A stretch of DNA of 64,000 nucleotides, from NCBI GenBank assembly GCA_018268755.1, contig JAFDVW010000018.1, forward strand, positions 183,096-247,095, read 5' to 3'. The notes under the pieces were generated by a model. The model was not told where the DNA came from. It did no database searches and was given only the letters and a program-made list of their open reading frames with translations. Shown here piece after piece: positions 42,368 through 52,019 of this stretch (within the stretch, counting starts at the first letter, position 1; each line of letters begins with the position of its first letter). This DNA comes from Acidobacteriota bacterium (lineage in GTDB: Bacteria > Acidobacteriota > Terriglobia > Terriglobales > Acidobacteriaceae). The translations under genes were made by a program, and so were the position numbers.

Positions 42368-43357
42368 TTACTTGACATATCCGTGCCCCTGAAACCACTC
42401 CACCGCCCGCCGCAGGGCGTTCTCTACCGGGAGGATTTTCCATCCCAAATCGCGTTCGGCTTTGGCCGAGGTCACAAACATCTTCTTGCGCCCCATGCGC
42501 ACCGCGTCAATTGTGGCGCGCGGTTCTTTGCCCAAAATCCGGCCGGTGACGACTTCATCGACCACGCCGGTGGCCAGCGCCATCACATACGGCACTTTGA
42601 CCTTAGGCGAGGGCAGGCCGGTCAGGGCCCCCAACTTATCGAGAATCTGTTTCAGCGTCAGGTTCTCGCCGCCCAGAATGTAGCGTTCGCCGCTCTTCCC
42701 TTTTTCCAGGGCCAGGATATGGCCGCGGGCGCACTCGGTCGCATCCACCAGGTTCAGCCCCGTATCCACATAGGCCGGGAACTTCCTCTTCAGGAAGTCC
42801 ACGATGATGCGCCCCGTGGGGGTGGGCTTGATGTCCTGTTCGCCGACCGGCGTGGTCGGGTTCACGATGACCACGTCCTGTCCGCTGCGCCCGGCCTCGA
42901 GCGCCACCTGCTCAGCCATAAATTTCGATCGCTTGTACGGCCCAATCATGTCGGCCAGGGAGACCGGAGAATTTTCATCCGCCGGCTGTCCGCTGGACGT
43001 AAACCCCATGGTGGCCACGCTGGAGGTGTACACCACCCGCCGCACCTGATTGCGGCGCGCGGCTTCCAGCAGGGCCCGCGTTCCTTCCACGTTGGCCCGG
43101 TACATCTCCTCCGGATCGCGCACCCACAGCCGGTAGTCGGCGGCGACGTGAAACACGGTGTCGCACCCGGCCATCGCCTTTTCCAACGATGCCGCATCGC
43201 GCAGATCGCCGACTGCCCGATCCGCCGGAAGCGTTTCAATGTTGCGCAGGTCGCTGGTCGGGCGAACCAGCAGCCGCAAGGTCGCTCCCCGTTCGGCAAG
43301 AACACGGGCCACGTGGCTTCCCAAAAATCCGGTGGCGCCTGTGACAAAAGCCAGCAT
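42368..43357 (-). CDS. hpnA: Hopanoid-associated sugar epimerase HpnA
   Basis: 329 aa from the ATG at 43357; the extra 14 codons upstream come from repeat DNA. Extended SDR with NAD motif VTGATGFLGSH (5-15), TSSVAT and the catalytic YKRSK. HpnA is consistently found in hopanoid clusters, but its exact substrate is not established. Confidence 0.9.
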   Translation of the reverse strand: MLAFVTGATGFLGSHVARVLAERGATLRLLVRPTSDLRNIETLPADRAVGDLRDAASLEKAMAGCDTVFHVAADYRLWVRDPEEMYRANVEGTRALLEAARRNQVRRVVYTSSVATMGFTSSGQPADENSPVSLADMIGPYKRSKFMAEQVALEAGRSGQDVVIVNPTTPVGEQDIKPTPTGRIIVDFLKRKFPAYVDTGLNLVDATECARGHILALEKGKSGERYILGGENLTLKQILDKLGALTGLPSPKVKVPYVMALATGVVDEVVTGRILGKEPRATIDAVRMGRKKMFVTSAKAERDLGWKILPVENALRRAVEWFQGHGYVK

Positions 43358-43434
43358 TTGGTCGTTAGCCTTTAGTCGTTCGTCGTTGGCCGAAACCACT
43401 CACCGAGCGGCGAACGACCAAAGACCGAGGACAG
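43358..43434. repeat. Self-complementary repeat upstream of hpnA
   Basis: TTTAGTCGTTCGTCGTTGG and CGGCGAACGACCAAAGACC are partial inverse complements. The tract extends the reading frame of hpnA upstream and has produced a false start. Confidence 0.55.
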
Positions 43435-43871
43435 CTATTCCAGGCTCTCCGGCTCAATCGAAATATTTGTCTCCCCGGCCGCTTTCTTTTCCCAGTACTG
43501 GCGCACCCAGTTTTCCCAACTCTTGCCCGCTGCCATGTCCCGGCCGGTAAAGGCCAGGGCGGCAATCTCGGCATAGCGGACGGAGGTCTTTCCCCCGCCG
43601 TTTTTAGGCAGCAGGCGCACCAGGGAATCTTCCAGCGAAGCCCCGCTGCGGCGGTCGAAGATATAACCTTCCACGGTCGTGCCGTCTTTGCGGGTGATCA
43701 GCACATCGCCGCGATAGTCAAAAGCCTGTTCCAGGGCGGCACGCAATTCCTCGGGCGATGCCAACTCAGGGACCCAGCCCTCGAGTTGCTGCCGGGCGGT
43801 ACCGGCGGCGACTTCCAAATGGTCGGGATGGGCAGCCGGGCTTTCGGGAGCGCGCACTGCTTCGCGGCCGC

Positions 43872-43875
<4 letters not shown>
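43435..43875 (-). CDS. Small hopanoid-cluster protein of unknown function
   Basis: 146 aa, no signal peptide or membrane helix. Start overlaps the hpnH stop (ATGA), so expression is coupled to hpnH. A charged first 40 residues lead to a compact beta-rich segment (YRGDVLITRKDGTTVEGYI, about 53-71; SVRYAEIAALAFTGRDMA), similar in look to small SH3/Sm-like barrels. No family recognised. Its place between hpnH and hpnA suggests an accessory role in adenosylhopane formation. Confidence 0.75.
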
Positions 43876-44993
<1,118 letters not shown>

Positions 44994-45011
44994 CGTTTCG
45001 TTCTCCTCGTC

Positions 45012-45104
45012 GCTAAATCAGCACTTAGCAATTGGCACTTAGCATTTAGCAATAGCAACCGTTTGCAGCCAAATGCTAATTGCCAAGTGCTAAATGCCAA
45101 ATGC
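45012..45104. repeat. TTAGCA/ATGCTAA word repeat forming an imperfect hairpin between hpnH and shc
   Basis: GCACTTAGCAATTGGCACTT and AGCATTTAGCAATAGC on the left are inverse complements of AAATGCTAATTGCC and AAGTGCTAAATGCC on the right. It splits the 118-base gap between two cotranscribed genes and may attenuate or process the transcript. Confidence 0.75.
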
Positions 45105-45111
45105 TTCTTTC

Positions 45112-47073
45112 CTACTTCGCGGCCATGACTTTGGCGTAGCTGGTCAGGGCAATCAGCGGAAAGTACTGCCGGTACATGTGGTACATCAGATAAAACACGC
45201 GGGGAAAGCCCGTCCCGGTGTAATGCGGCTCGTCCCAGGATCCGTCCTTCTTCTGCGTGCGCAACAGATAAGCAATGCCTTTGGCCACGCAGTCACTGCG
45301 CGTATCATTCGCCGCCAGCAGTCCCATGATGGCCCAGGCGGTCTGCGACGGCGTACTCGGCCCCACGCCCTTCTGGCTGGCGTCGTCATAGGAAAGGCAC
45401 GACTCACCCCAGCCGCCATCCGGGTTCTGCACCATGCGCAGCCACTCGGCGGCCTGCTGCACAAAAGGCTCGTGCTCATCCACGCCCACCGCTTCCAGCC
45501 CTCGCAAGACCAGGGACGTGCCGTAGATGTAGTTCACGCCCCAGCGGCCAAACCACGCGCCATCCGGCTCTTGCTCCTTGCGGATGAATTCAATGGCGTG
45601 CTTCACCGCGGGATGGCTCTTGTCGTATCCGTAGGTGGCCAGCATCTCGAGAATGCGCCCCGTGATGTCGACCGTGGCCGGATCGAGCATGGCATTGTGG
45701 TCGGCGAAGGGCACATATTGAAACACCATGCGGTCGTTGTTCTTGTCGAATGACGCCCAGCCGCCGTTGCGGCATTGCATGGAAAGGATCCAGTCAATGG
45801 CGCGCTGCACGGATTCATGCTGATAACGTCCGTTGGGGTGCTCGGCATGGCTCAGCGCCAGGCAGACCATGGCGCTGTCATCCACATCGGGATAGAACTC
45901 ATTGTTGAACTCGAAGTACCACCCGCCCGGCTGGCCCTTCTTGTTCTTCACCTTCCAGTCCCCCGGAGTGCGCACCTGCTTTTGCAGGATCCAGTCGGCG
46001 CACTTGACCAGGCGGGGATCGTTGGTGGGAACTCCACTCTCGCCCAGGGCAAACAAGGCATAGGCGGTGTCCCATACCGGCGACTTGCAGGGCTGCATGC
46101 GGAAGGTATCGCCTTCCTCGATGCCCAGCTTTTCGAACTCGTCGAGAGCGCGAATCACCTGCGGATCATCCAGGGAATAGCCCAGGCAGCGCATGGCCAC
46201 AATCGAGTTCACGATGGAAGGGTAGATTCCGCCCAGGCCGTCGCTCATCTCAAAGCGTTCCAGCATCCATTGCTCCGCCTTGCGCAGGGCAACGGAACGC
46301 AAGGGGCGGATATGCACCGCTTCAAACCAATGCGTGATGCGGTCCAGGCAGAGGAAGAAATTCCGCCAGGAAATCAGCTTGTCGGCCCAGCGCAGGCGCA
46401 GCTTCGATTTTTCCCGCCCGCCCACGAAAAGTTCCTCGATCCCCATTTCATCAGGGATTTTGCGGAAGGGCTTTTTGGCGTAGCAGATGGAAAGCGGCAC
46501 CAGGATGGCCCGCGACCAGGAAGAAATCTCGTAAATATTGAACCAGAACCAGTTGGGGAAAAGCACGATCTCCGGGGGAATGGCCGGCACCGCGTCGTAA
46601 TCGTACTGCCCCAGAAAGCACAGATAGATCTTAGTAAAGGTATTGACCTGGGTGACGCCGCCCATCTCCAGGATCTTTTTGCGGGCACGCTCCAACGCGG
46701 GATGGTCGGGCTTATAGCCCACCAGTTTCAGGGCGAAGTAGGCCTTCACGCAGGCGCTGATATTCGCCGGCCCCCCGGGGTAAATACCCCACCCTCCATC
46801 TTCATTCTGGTGCTGCAGAATGTAATTGGCGGCCTTGCGGAAACGCTCCGGATTTCCCGTCCCCAGCAAGGTGTGGACCAGGATGTAATCGGACTCCAGG
46901 GTGGTATCGGCTTCCAGCTCGCCGCACCAGTAGCCTTCTTCATGCTGTTGAGAGAACAGGAACTGGCGAGCGCCATCGACAGCGGCAGCGACCCGACTGG
47001 AGAGATCATCAATCTTGCCAAAGCGCAACTGCGGCGCTGTAGCCGTACGTGCAGCAGGGGAGGCTTCCGGCAT
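45112..47073 (-). CDS. shc: Squalene-hopene cyclase
   Basis: 653 aa class II triterpene cyclase, membrane-associated, converting squalene to hopene and hopanol. Catalytic motif DVDD at 396-399 (consensus DxDD). Several QW repeats, for example QHQNEDGGWG near 90, QCRNGGWASFD, PDGAWFGRWGVNYIYGT and NPDGGWGESC. Start ATG lies 6 bases after the ispH stop, so the MEP pathway end and cyclase are cotranscribed. Confidence 0.96.
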   Translation of the reverse strand: MPEASPAARTATAPQLRFGKIDDLSSRVAAAVDGARQFLFSQQHEEGYWCGELEADTTLESDYILVHTLLGTGNPERFRKAANYILQHQNEDGGWGIYPGGPANISACVKAYFALKLVGYKPDHPALERARKKILEMGGVTQVNTFTKIYLCFLGQYDYDAVPAIPPEIVLFPNWFWFNIYEISSWSRAILVPLSICYAKKPFRKIPDEMGIEELFVGGREKSKLRLRWADKLISWRNFFLCLDRITHWFEAVHIRPLRSVALRKAEQWMLERFEMSDGLGGIYPSIVNSIVAMRCLGYSLDDPQVIRALDEFEKLGIEEGDTFRMQPCKSPVWDTAYALFALGESGVPTNDPRLVKCADWILQKQVRTPGDWKVKNKKGQPGGWYFEFNNEFYPDVDDSAMVCLALSHAEHPNGRYQHESVQRAIDWILSMQCRNGGWASFDKNNDRMVFQYVPFADHNAMLDPATVDITGRILEMLATYGYDKSHPAVKHAIEFIRKEQEPDGAWFGRWGVNYIYGTSLVLRGLEAVGVDEHEPFVQQAAEWLRMVQNPDGGWGESCLSYDDASQKGVGPSTPSQTAWAIMGLLAANDTRSDCVAKGIAYLLRTQKKDGSWDEPHYTGTGFPRVFYLMYHMYRQYFPLIALTSYAKVMAAK

Positions 47074-47079
47074 AATTTA

Positions 47080-48057
47080 TCAGTCAGCCGTAGCGGCACT
47101 GGGTGCAGCCGCGATTGCTTCCACAATCTCCGGCGGCAAACCAAAGCGCACGTTTTCCGGCATGACTTCCAACTCCTTCACATTTCCGTATCCCTTGGCC
47201 GCGAGGAACTCAACCACTTCCTGCACCAGGTGTTCCGGGGCCGAGGCGCCGGCGGTGAGCGCGATGGTCTTCGCGTTCTCCAGCCACTCCGGCTTGATAT
47301 TGCGGTAATTGTCAATTAGATGCGAGCTCGTGCCCAAATTACGCGCAACTTCTACTAAACGGTTGGAATTAGAGCTATTGTCGGACCCGACGACCAACAC
47401 TAAATCTGCATCAGAAGCAATTTGCTTAACCGCAACTTGCCTGTTTTCCGTGGCATAGCAGATATCCTGTGCCGCCGGACCGGTGATATTCGGGAAGCGC
47501 TGGCGCAGTGCCGCGATGATGTCCTTGGTTTCATCCAGGCTCAGCGTGGTCTGCGTCAGATAAGCCACCCGGTCGGGGTCGGGGACGGTCAGTCCGTCAA
47601 CCTCTTCCGGCGATCCCACCACTTGCGTCACAATCGGGGCCTCCCCCAAAGTCCCGATCACTTCGTCGTGGTCTCGATGGCCAATCAGAATCAGCGAATA
47701 CCCTTCCCGGGCAAACTTCACCGCCTCCACGTGGACCTTGGTCACCAGCGGGCAGGTAGCATCAATCACCCGCAGATTGCGCGTCTTGCTGGCGTCCCGT
47801 ACTTCCGGAGAAACGCCGTGGGCGCTGTAGATGACCCGCTCCCCGGAAGGGACCTCATCCACGCTGTCCACGAAGATCGCCCCTTTGGCTTGCAGGTCTT
47901 CGACCACGAAGCGATTGTGGACGATTTCCTTGCGGACGTAGATGGGCGGGCCAAAAGCCTCCAGAGCAATCCGGACGATATCGATCGCCCGCACCACCCC
48001 GGCGCAAAATCCCCGCGGTTTCAACAAAAGTAGTGTTTTGCCGTTGCTATTAGGCAC
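47080..48057 (-). CDS. ispH: 4-hydroxy-3-methylbut-2-enyl diphosphate reductase
   Basis: 325 aa from the GTG at 48057, chosen because AGGA lies eight bases upstream; a GTG at 48081 lies inside a regulatory-looking inverted repeat. 4Fe-4S enzyme making IPP and DMAPP. Three conserved Cys: GFCAGV (Cys18), DATCPLV and DICYAT. It heads the minus-strand hopanoid series and feeds its isoprenoid supply. Confidence 0.95.
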   Translation of the reverse strand: MPNSNGKTLLLLKPRGFCAGVVRAIDIVRIALEAFGPPIYVRKEIVHNRFVVEDLQAKGAIFVDSVDEVPSGERVIYSAHGVSPEVRDASKTRNLRVIDATCPLVTKVHVEAVKFAREGYSLILIGHRDHDEVIGTLGEAPIVTQVVGSPEEVDGLTVPDPDRVAYLTQTTLSLDETKDIIAALRQRFPNITGPAAQDICYATENRQVAVKQIASDADLVLVVGSDNSSNSNRLVEVARNLGTSSHLIDNYRNIKPEWLENAKTIALTAGASAPEHLVQEVVEFLAAKGYGNVKELEVMPENVRFGLPPEIVEAIAAAPSAATAD

Positions 48058-48068
48058 GGTGAAAGTCC

Positions 48069-48118
48069 TTTTAGGGTACACAATTCCACTATGGATTTAC
48101 CCTAAAATTATCCTAAAA
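48069..48118. promoter_or_regulatory. Candidate operator: TTTTAGGGTA inverted and direct repeats upstream of ispH
   Basis: TTTTAGGGTA (48069-48078) and TACCCTAAAA (48098-48107) are perfect 10-bp arms 19 bases apart; a further TTATCCTAAAA (48108-48118) directly repeats TTACCCTAAAA (48097-48107). On the minus strand the sites overlap the -10 and run to a few bases before the ribosome-binding site. Confidence 0.65.
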
Positions 48119-48134
48119 GTACCCCTTTGGTCAA
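48107..48134 (-). promoter_or_regulatory. Probable promoter of the ispH-shc hopanoid series
   Basis: On the minus strand TTGACC (48134-48129), a 16-base spacer and GATAAT (48112-48107). The -10 overlaps the repeated TTTTAGGATAA site. Confidence 0.65.
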
Positions 48135-48205
48135 TGTAACTCACGGAAACTCAGTGGATTAGCAGGGATTGGGGATTTCGTGCAGCGAACGGGAATGAGC
48201 TTCCC

Positions 48206-49894
48206 CTACCCGTTGGCCTTGATCATCTGCTCGGCGTGCTTCAGGGAGGTCTCGGTCAGTTTGGCGCCGCTGAGCATGCGGGCCACCTCCTCGGTGCGTT
48301 CCTCCCCGGTAATGGGCCGTATGCTGGTTTTGGTGCGGTTGGCCGCCTGCTTCTTCTCGATCACATAGTGATGGTCGGCAAAGGTGGCGATCTGCGGCAG
48401 GTGGGTGACGCAAAGCACCTGATTGGCCCGCGACAGGGCCTTGAGCTTCTTCCCCACCGCCTCCGCCGCCCGCCCGCCAATGCCGGTATCGATTTCGTCG
48501 AAGACCAGCGTGCGCTGGGCGCCGCTGCGCTTCCTCGCCGTCCCGGTTTCGACACTGGCCTTCAGCGCCAGCATGACGCGGGACAGCTCGCCGCCCGAGG
48601 CGATTTGTTCCAGCGGCCGCATAGGTTCGCCCGGGTTGGTGGCGATCAGATATAGCACTTGATCAAAACCTTCGGCGGTCCAGTTCCCTTCCTCGTCGGT
48701 TCCGCTGACTTCGATATGGAACTTCGAACGCATGGCCAGGTCATTGATCTCGGCCTCGACCAGCTTTTCCAGCTTGCGCGCCGCCTCGTAGCGTTTCTTG
48801 GAGACTGTCCGCGCGGCCTGCAGATAGACTTCCGCGGCCTGCGCCAACTCCTGCCGCAGCTGGCGCAGGACCTCATCTTTATTCTCCATCTCGGAAAGCT
48901 TGCGGCTGGTCTCTTCCCCGTACCGGATCACATCGTCCAGCCCCGGGCCGTACTTGCGCTTCAGGCGGTCGATGGCGGCCAGCCGGTCCTCGACTTTGGC
49001 CAGATGCTCCGGCGAGGCTTCGATACCGCCGGCATAATCGCGCAAGGTGGCCCCCACGTCCTCCACGCTGATGCGGGCGGTTTCGAGCGCGGCCAGCGCT
49101 TCCTGGAATCGCGGCTCATAGCGCGCCAGCTCTTCCACCTGCTTCTGCGCCAAGCGCAAGGTGGCTGAGGTCGAATTGCCTCCCTCATAAAGAAGATCGA
49201 AGGCGTTCATGGCCGAGGTGTAGATTTTTTCGGCATTGGCAAGCACGCGCTTTTCCGTCTCCAGTCGCTCGTCTTCTCCCGGCTGCAGCTTTACTTCTTC
49301 GATCTCGCGTTTCTGAAAAACCCATAAATCGAGCAGCCGCAGGCGGTCCTGCTCGTCGCGCTGCAACTCCTCGATGCGCGTCGCAATTTCCTTCCAGCCG
49401 GCAAAGGCCGCCCGCACCGGATCGGCCTGCACCCCGGCGTACGCATCCAGCAGGGCCAGCCGCGAGGGGCCATCGAAGGAGAGCAATGATTCATTCTGGG
49501 CGTGGATATTGGCGAGATACGGGGCAAGCTGCTTCAGCACGGAAACCGTGGCCGGCTGGTTGTTGATGAAGACCCGCCCCTTGCCTCCGGAGGCGATCTC
49601 GCGGCGCAGGATCAGGGGCTCTTCTTCCTCGTCGATGCCATTGTCCTCGAGAATGCGCGACACCGTCTTTTCCGCCCCGCCCTCCACTTCAAAGACCGCC
49701 GCCACCACCGCCTTCTCGCTTCCGGTGCGGATCACGTCGCTGGAAGCTTTTTCTCCCAGCAGCAGGGCCAGCGCATCAATGAGGATGGATTTCCCCGCCC
49801 CGGTTTCCCCGGTCAGCAGGTTGAGACCGGACGCGAACTCCACCGCCACGTTGTCGATGACCGCGTAGTTCTCAAGGCGCAGTTCGAGGAGCAC
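48206..49894 (-). CDS. recN: DNA repair protein RecN
   Basis: 562 aa from the GTG at 49894 with AGGAC six bases upstream; the frame stays open further up without family match. SMC-like ATPase acting in double-strand break repair. N-terminal GETGAGKSILIDAL (Walker A, about 29-42), long coiled-coil middle (about 170-370), then the C-terminal ASGGELSRVMLA signature and FDEIDTGIGG Walker B. Confidence 0.95.
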   Translation of the reverse strand: MLLELRLENYAVIDNVAVEFASGLNLLTGETGAGKSILIDALALLLGEKASSDVIRTGSEKAVVAAVFEVEGGAEKTVSRILEDNGIDEEEEPLILRREIASGGKGRVFINNQPATVSVLKQLAPYLANIHAQNESLLSFDGPSRLALLDAYAGVQADPVRAAFAGWKEIATRIEELQRDEQDRLRLLDLWVFQKREIEEVKLQPGEDERLETEKRVLANAEKIYTSAMNAFDLLYEGGNSTSATLRLAQKQVEELARYEPRFQEALAALETARISVEDVGATLRDYAGGIEASPEHLAKVEDRLAAIDRLKRKYGPGLDDVIRYGEETSRKLSEMENKDEVLRQLRQELAQAAEVYLQAARTVSKKRYEAARKLEKLVEAEINDLAMRSKFHIEVSGTDEEGNWTAEGFDQVLYLIATNPGEPMRPLEQIASGGELSRVMLALKASVETGTARKRSGAQRTLVFDEIDTGIGGRAAEAVGKKLKALSRANQVLCVTHLPQIATFADHHYVIEKKQAANRTKTSIRPITGEERTEEVARMLSGAKLTETSLKHAEQMIKANG

Positions 49895-50035
49895 AGAATG
49901 TCCTGGATACGAAGTTGAGCGCAGCATAGCACGAAACGGAAAAAAAGAATGCAGAGACATGCCTTCGGCCCGGCCCTCTCCCGGCACAGGACCGCCGGAG
50001 ACGGGGGCGGGGCGGGGCCTTCGTGGATCTGGGCC

Positions 50036-50064
50036 TTGCTCTGGGGATAAAATTCAGCTATTGT
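50036..50064 (+). promoter_or_regulatory. Probable promoter of the ilv leader
   Basis: TTGCTC (50036-50041), a 17-base spacer and TATTGT (50059-50064). The expected start is near 50071, about five bases before the leader peptide ATG, so the leader peptide may be translated almost leaderless. A TAAAAT at 50048-50053 is an alternative -10. Confidence 0.5.
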
Positions 50065-50075
50065 GATTCTTCATC

Positions 50076-50168
50076 ATGAACCGAATTCAGTACCTCCCGC
50101 GAATTAGCTCCCGAGTTACCGTACGAGTATCTGTACCTCTGTCCGGTGGGGGGGCTACCGCGAGCTAG
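50076..50168 (+). CDS. ilvL: Branched-chain amino acid leader peptide of the ilv attenuator
   Basis: 30 codons: ATG at 50076, TAG at 50166. Four Val, two Ile and two Leu; four Val and a Leu fall within ten codons in RVTVRVSVPL (codons 13-22). The 3' part of the peptide-coding sequence contains CGGTGGG, which can pair with the first arm of the terminator downstream. Scarcity of charged Val-tRNA would stall the ribosome at codons 14-20 and leave that element free. No Shine-Dalgarno sequence is seen. Recognised by arrangement, not by similarity to known IlvL. Confidence 0.75.
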   Translation: MNRIQYLPRISSRVTVRVSVPLSGGGATAS

Positions 50169-50202
50169 TTATCAAGCACTCTTAGAAGCTCCGAACCCAC
50201 CG
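50144..50202 (+). promoter_or_regulatory. Predicted antiterminator pairing of the ilv attenuator
   Basis: CGGTGGG (50144-50150, inside the leader peptide codons 23-25) is the exact complement of CCCACCG (50196-50202), the left arm of the terminator. The two structures are mutually exclusive. A short GAGCT/AGCTC pair (50162-50166, 50187-50191) lies between. Confidence 0.7.
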
Positions 50203-50231
50203 CCAGAAGATGGACGGTGGGTTTTGTTTTT
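50196..50231 (+). terminator. Intrinsic terminator of the ilv attenuator
   Basis: CCCACCG-CCA, loop GAAGA, TGG-A-CGGTGGG: ten base pairs with one bulged A, followed by TTTTGTTTTT. It lies 35 bases before ilvB and 28 bases after the leader peptide stop. Confidence 0.9.
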
Positions 50232-50265
50232 GGGCCAAACCTTAGGCCAGGGAAAGGACACGACA

Positions 50266-51987
50266 ATGTCAAACCAGAAACTATCCGGATCACGCATCCT
50301 GTGGGAGTGTCTCGAGCGGGAAGGCGTACGGCACATCTTCGGATACCCCGGCGGCGCCATTCTGCCCGCCTATGACGCGCTTAAGCACAGCTCCATCCAC
50401 CACATTCTGGTACGGCATGAGCAGGGCGCGACCCACATGGCCGACGGCTACGCCCGCGCCACCGGGGGTGTCGGCGTGGCGGTGGCCACCTCCGGACCCG
50501 GCGCCACCAACATGGTCACCGGCATTGCCACGGCCATGATGGACTCCTCGCCGATCGTCTGCATCACCGGACAGGTGGGCAGCAAGCTGATCGGCTCCGA
50601 CGCTTTCCAGGAAACCGACATCACCGGCGTGACCTTGCCCATCACCAAGCACAACTATCTGGTGACCAGCGCCGACGAAGTGGCCCATACGGTGCGCGAG
50701 GCTTTCTACGTGGCCAAATCCGGACGGCCCGGGCCGGTGCTCATCGACATCACCAAAGACGCCCAGCAGAGCCTGGCGGAATTCGATTGGGACGCCGCCG
50801 AGCCGCGGCTCAAGGGCTATCGTCCTGACCTCTCGCCGGAAAAGGCCGAGTTCGAGCAAGCTCTGGAGTTGATCCACAAAGCCAAGCGCCCCGTGATCCT
50901 GGCCGGGCACGGCGTCATCGGCTCGCGCGCCATGGCGGAGTTGCTGGCCTTTGCCGAGCGCACCTCCATTCCGGTCGCACTCACGCTGCTGGGCCTGGGC
51001 GGCATGCCGGCCTCGCACTTCCTCAACCTGGGCATGATGGGCATGCACGGCGAGGCCTGGGTGAACACCACCATTCAGGAAGCCGACCTGCTGCTGGCCT
51101 TCGGCATGCGCTTCGACGACCGCGTCACCGGCATGCTGAAGAGCTACGCGCCCAATGCCAAGAAGATCCACGTCGACATCGATCCGGCGGAAATCAATAA
51201 GAACGTGCGCGTGGATGTGGCCCTGGTCGGCGACCTGAAAAAAATCCTGCAGTCGCTCATCCCGCAGGTGGAAATGCTCGACCGCCGCGAGTGGCTCGAC
51301 ACCATCCGCAAACTCAAAGGCGACTCCGCCGTGCGCGACATCCAAAACCTGCCCGACAATGGCCACCTCTACGCGGCGCACGTCATCAACGATCTGTGGC
51401 ACGAGACCCGCGACCGCGACACCATTGTCGTCACCGACGTGGGCCAGCACCAGATGTGGGAGGCCCAGTATTACAAACATGAACGTCCGCGCTCGCTGAT
51501 CACCTCAGGCGGCCTGGGCACCATGGGCTTCGCCCTGCCCGCCGCCATCGGCGCCAAAGTGGCGCGGCCGGAAGCGGATGTCTGGGTGGTGGTGGGCGAC
51601 GGCGGCTTCCAGATGACCATGTCGGAACTGGCCACCATCGTCCAGGAAAACCTCAAGGTCAACATCGCCATCATCAACAACGGATTCCTGGGCATGGTGC
51701 GGCAGTGGCAGGAGTTCTTCTATGACAAGAACTACGAAGCCACTCCCCTGCTCAGCCCGAACTTCGTGAAGCTGGCCGAGGCCTATGGCATCCACAGCGT
51801 GGCGGTCAAGAACCGAAAAGATGTTCTGCCCACGGTGCGCAAGGCCGAGGACCACAACGGCCCGGTACTCATCGATTTCCAGGTGGAGCAGGAAGATTCG
51901 GTGTATCCCATGGTGCCGGCCGGAGCGGCTTTGCATGAGATGATCCGCCGCCCCAGCCCGCTGGTCGAGACCGCGGACGACGAGTAA
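50266..51987 (+). CDS. ilvB: Acetolactate synthase large subunit
   Basis: 573 aa from the ATG at 50266 with GGAAAGGA upstream. ThDP enzyme for the first common step of Val, Leu and Ile synthesis. Catalytic Glu52 in VRHEQGATHMADGYAR, ThDP/Mg2+ motif GDGGFQMT...IINN near 445-470, and FAD-binding middle domain. Preceded by an attenuator and followed at 32 bases by ilvN. Confidence 0.96.
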   Translation: MSNQKLSGSRILWECLEREGVRHIFGYPGGAILPAYDALKHSSIHHILVRHEQGATHMADGYARATGGVGVAVATSGPGATNMVTGIATAMMDSSPIVCITGQVGSKLIGSDAFQETDITGVTLPITKHNYLVTSADEVAHTVREAFYVAKSGRPGPVLIDITKDAQQSLAEFDWDAAEPRLKGYRPDLSPEKAEFEQALELIHKAKRPVILAGHGVIGSRAMAELLAFAERTSIPVALTLLGLGGMPASHFLNLGMMGMHGEAWVNTTIQEADLLLAFGMRFDDRVTGMLKSYAPNAKKIHVDIDPAEINKNVRVDVALVGDLKKILQSLIPQVEMLDRREWLDTIRKLKGDSAVRDIQNLPDNGHLYAAHVINDLWHETRDRDTIVVTDVGQHQMWEAQYYKHERPRSLITSGGLGTMGFALPAAIGAKVARPEADVWVVVGDGGFQMTMSELATIVQENLKVNIAIINNGFLGMVRQWQEFFYDKNYEATPLLSPNFVKLAEAYGIHSVAVKNRKDVLPTVRKAEDHNGPVLIDFQVEQEDSVYPMVPAGAALHEMIRRPSPLVETADDE

Positions 51988-52019
51988 ACATTTTTTGTCA
52001 GAAAGCAAAGCGAGAACCC

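Noticed and set aside
45775..47319. 514-codon open frame antisense to shc and ispH
   Set aside because: Shadow of two strongly conserved genes; no start signal and no family resemblance.
50071..50265. T-box riboswitch upstream of ilvB
   Set aside because: No T-box consensus (TGGNACCGCG) or specifier loop; the short leader peptide with mutually exclusive stems explains the region better.
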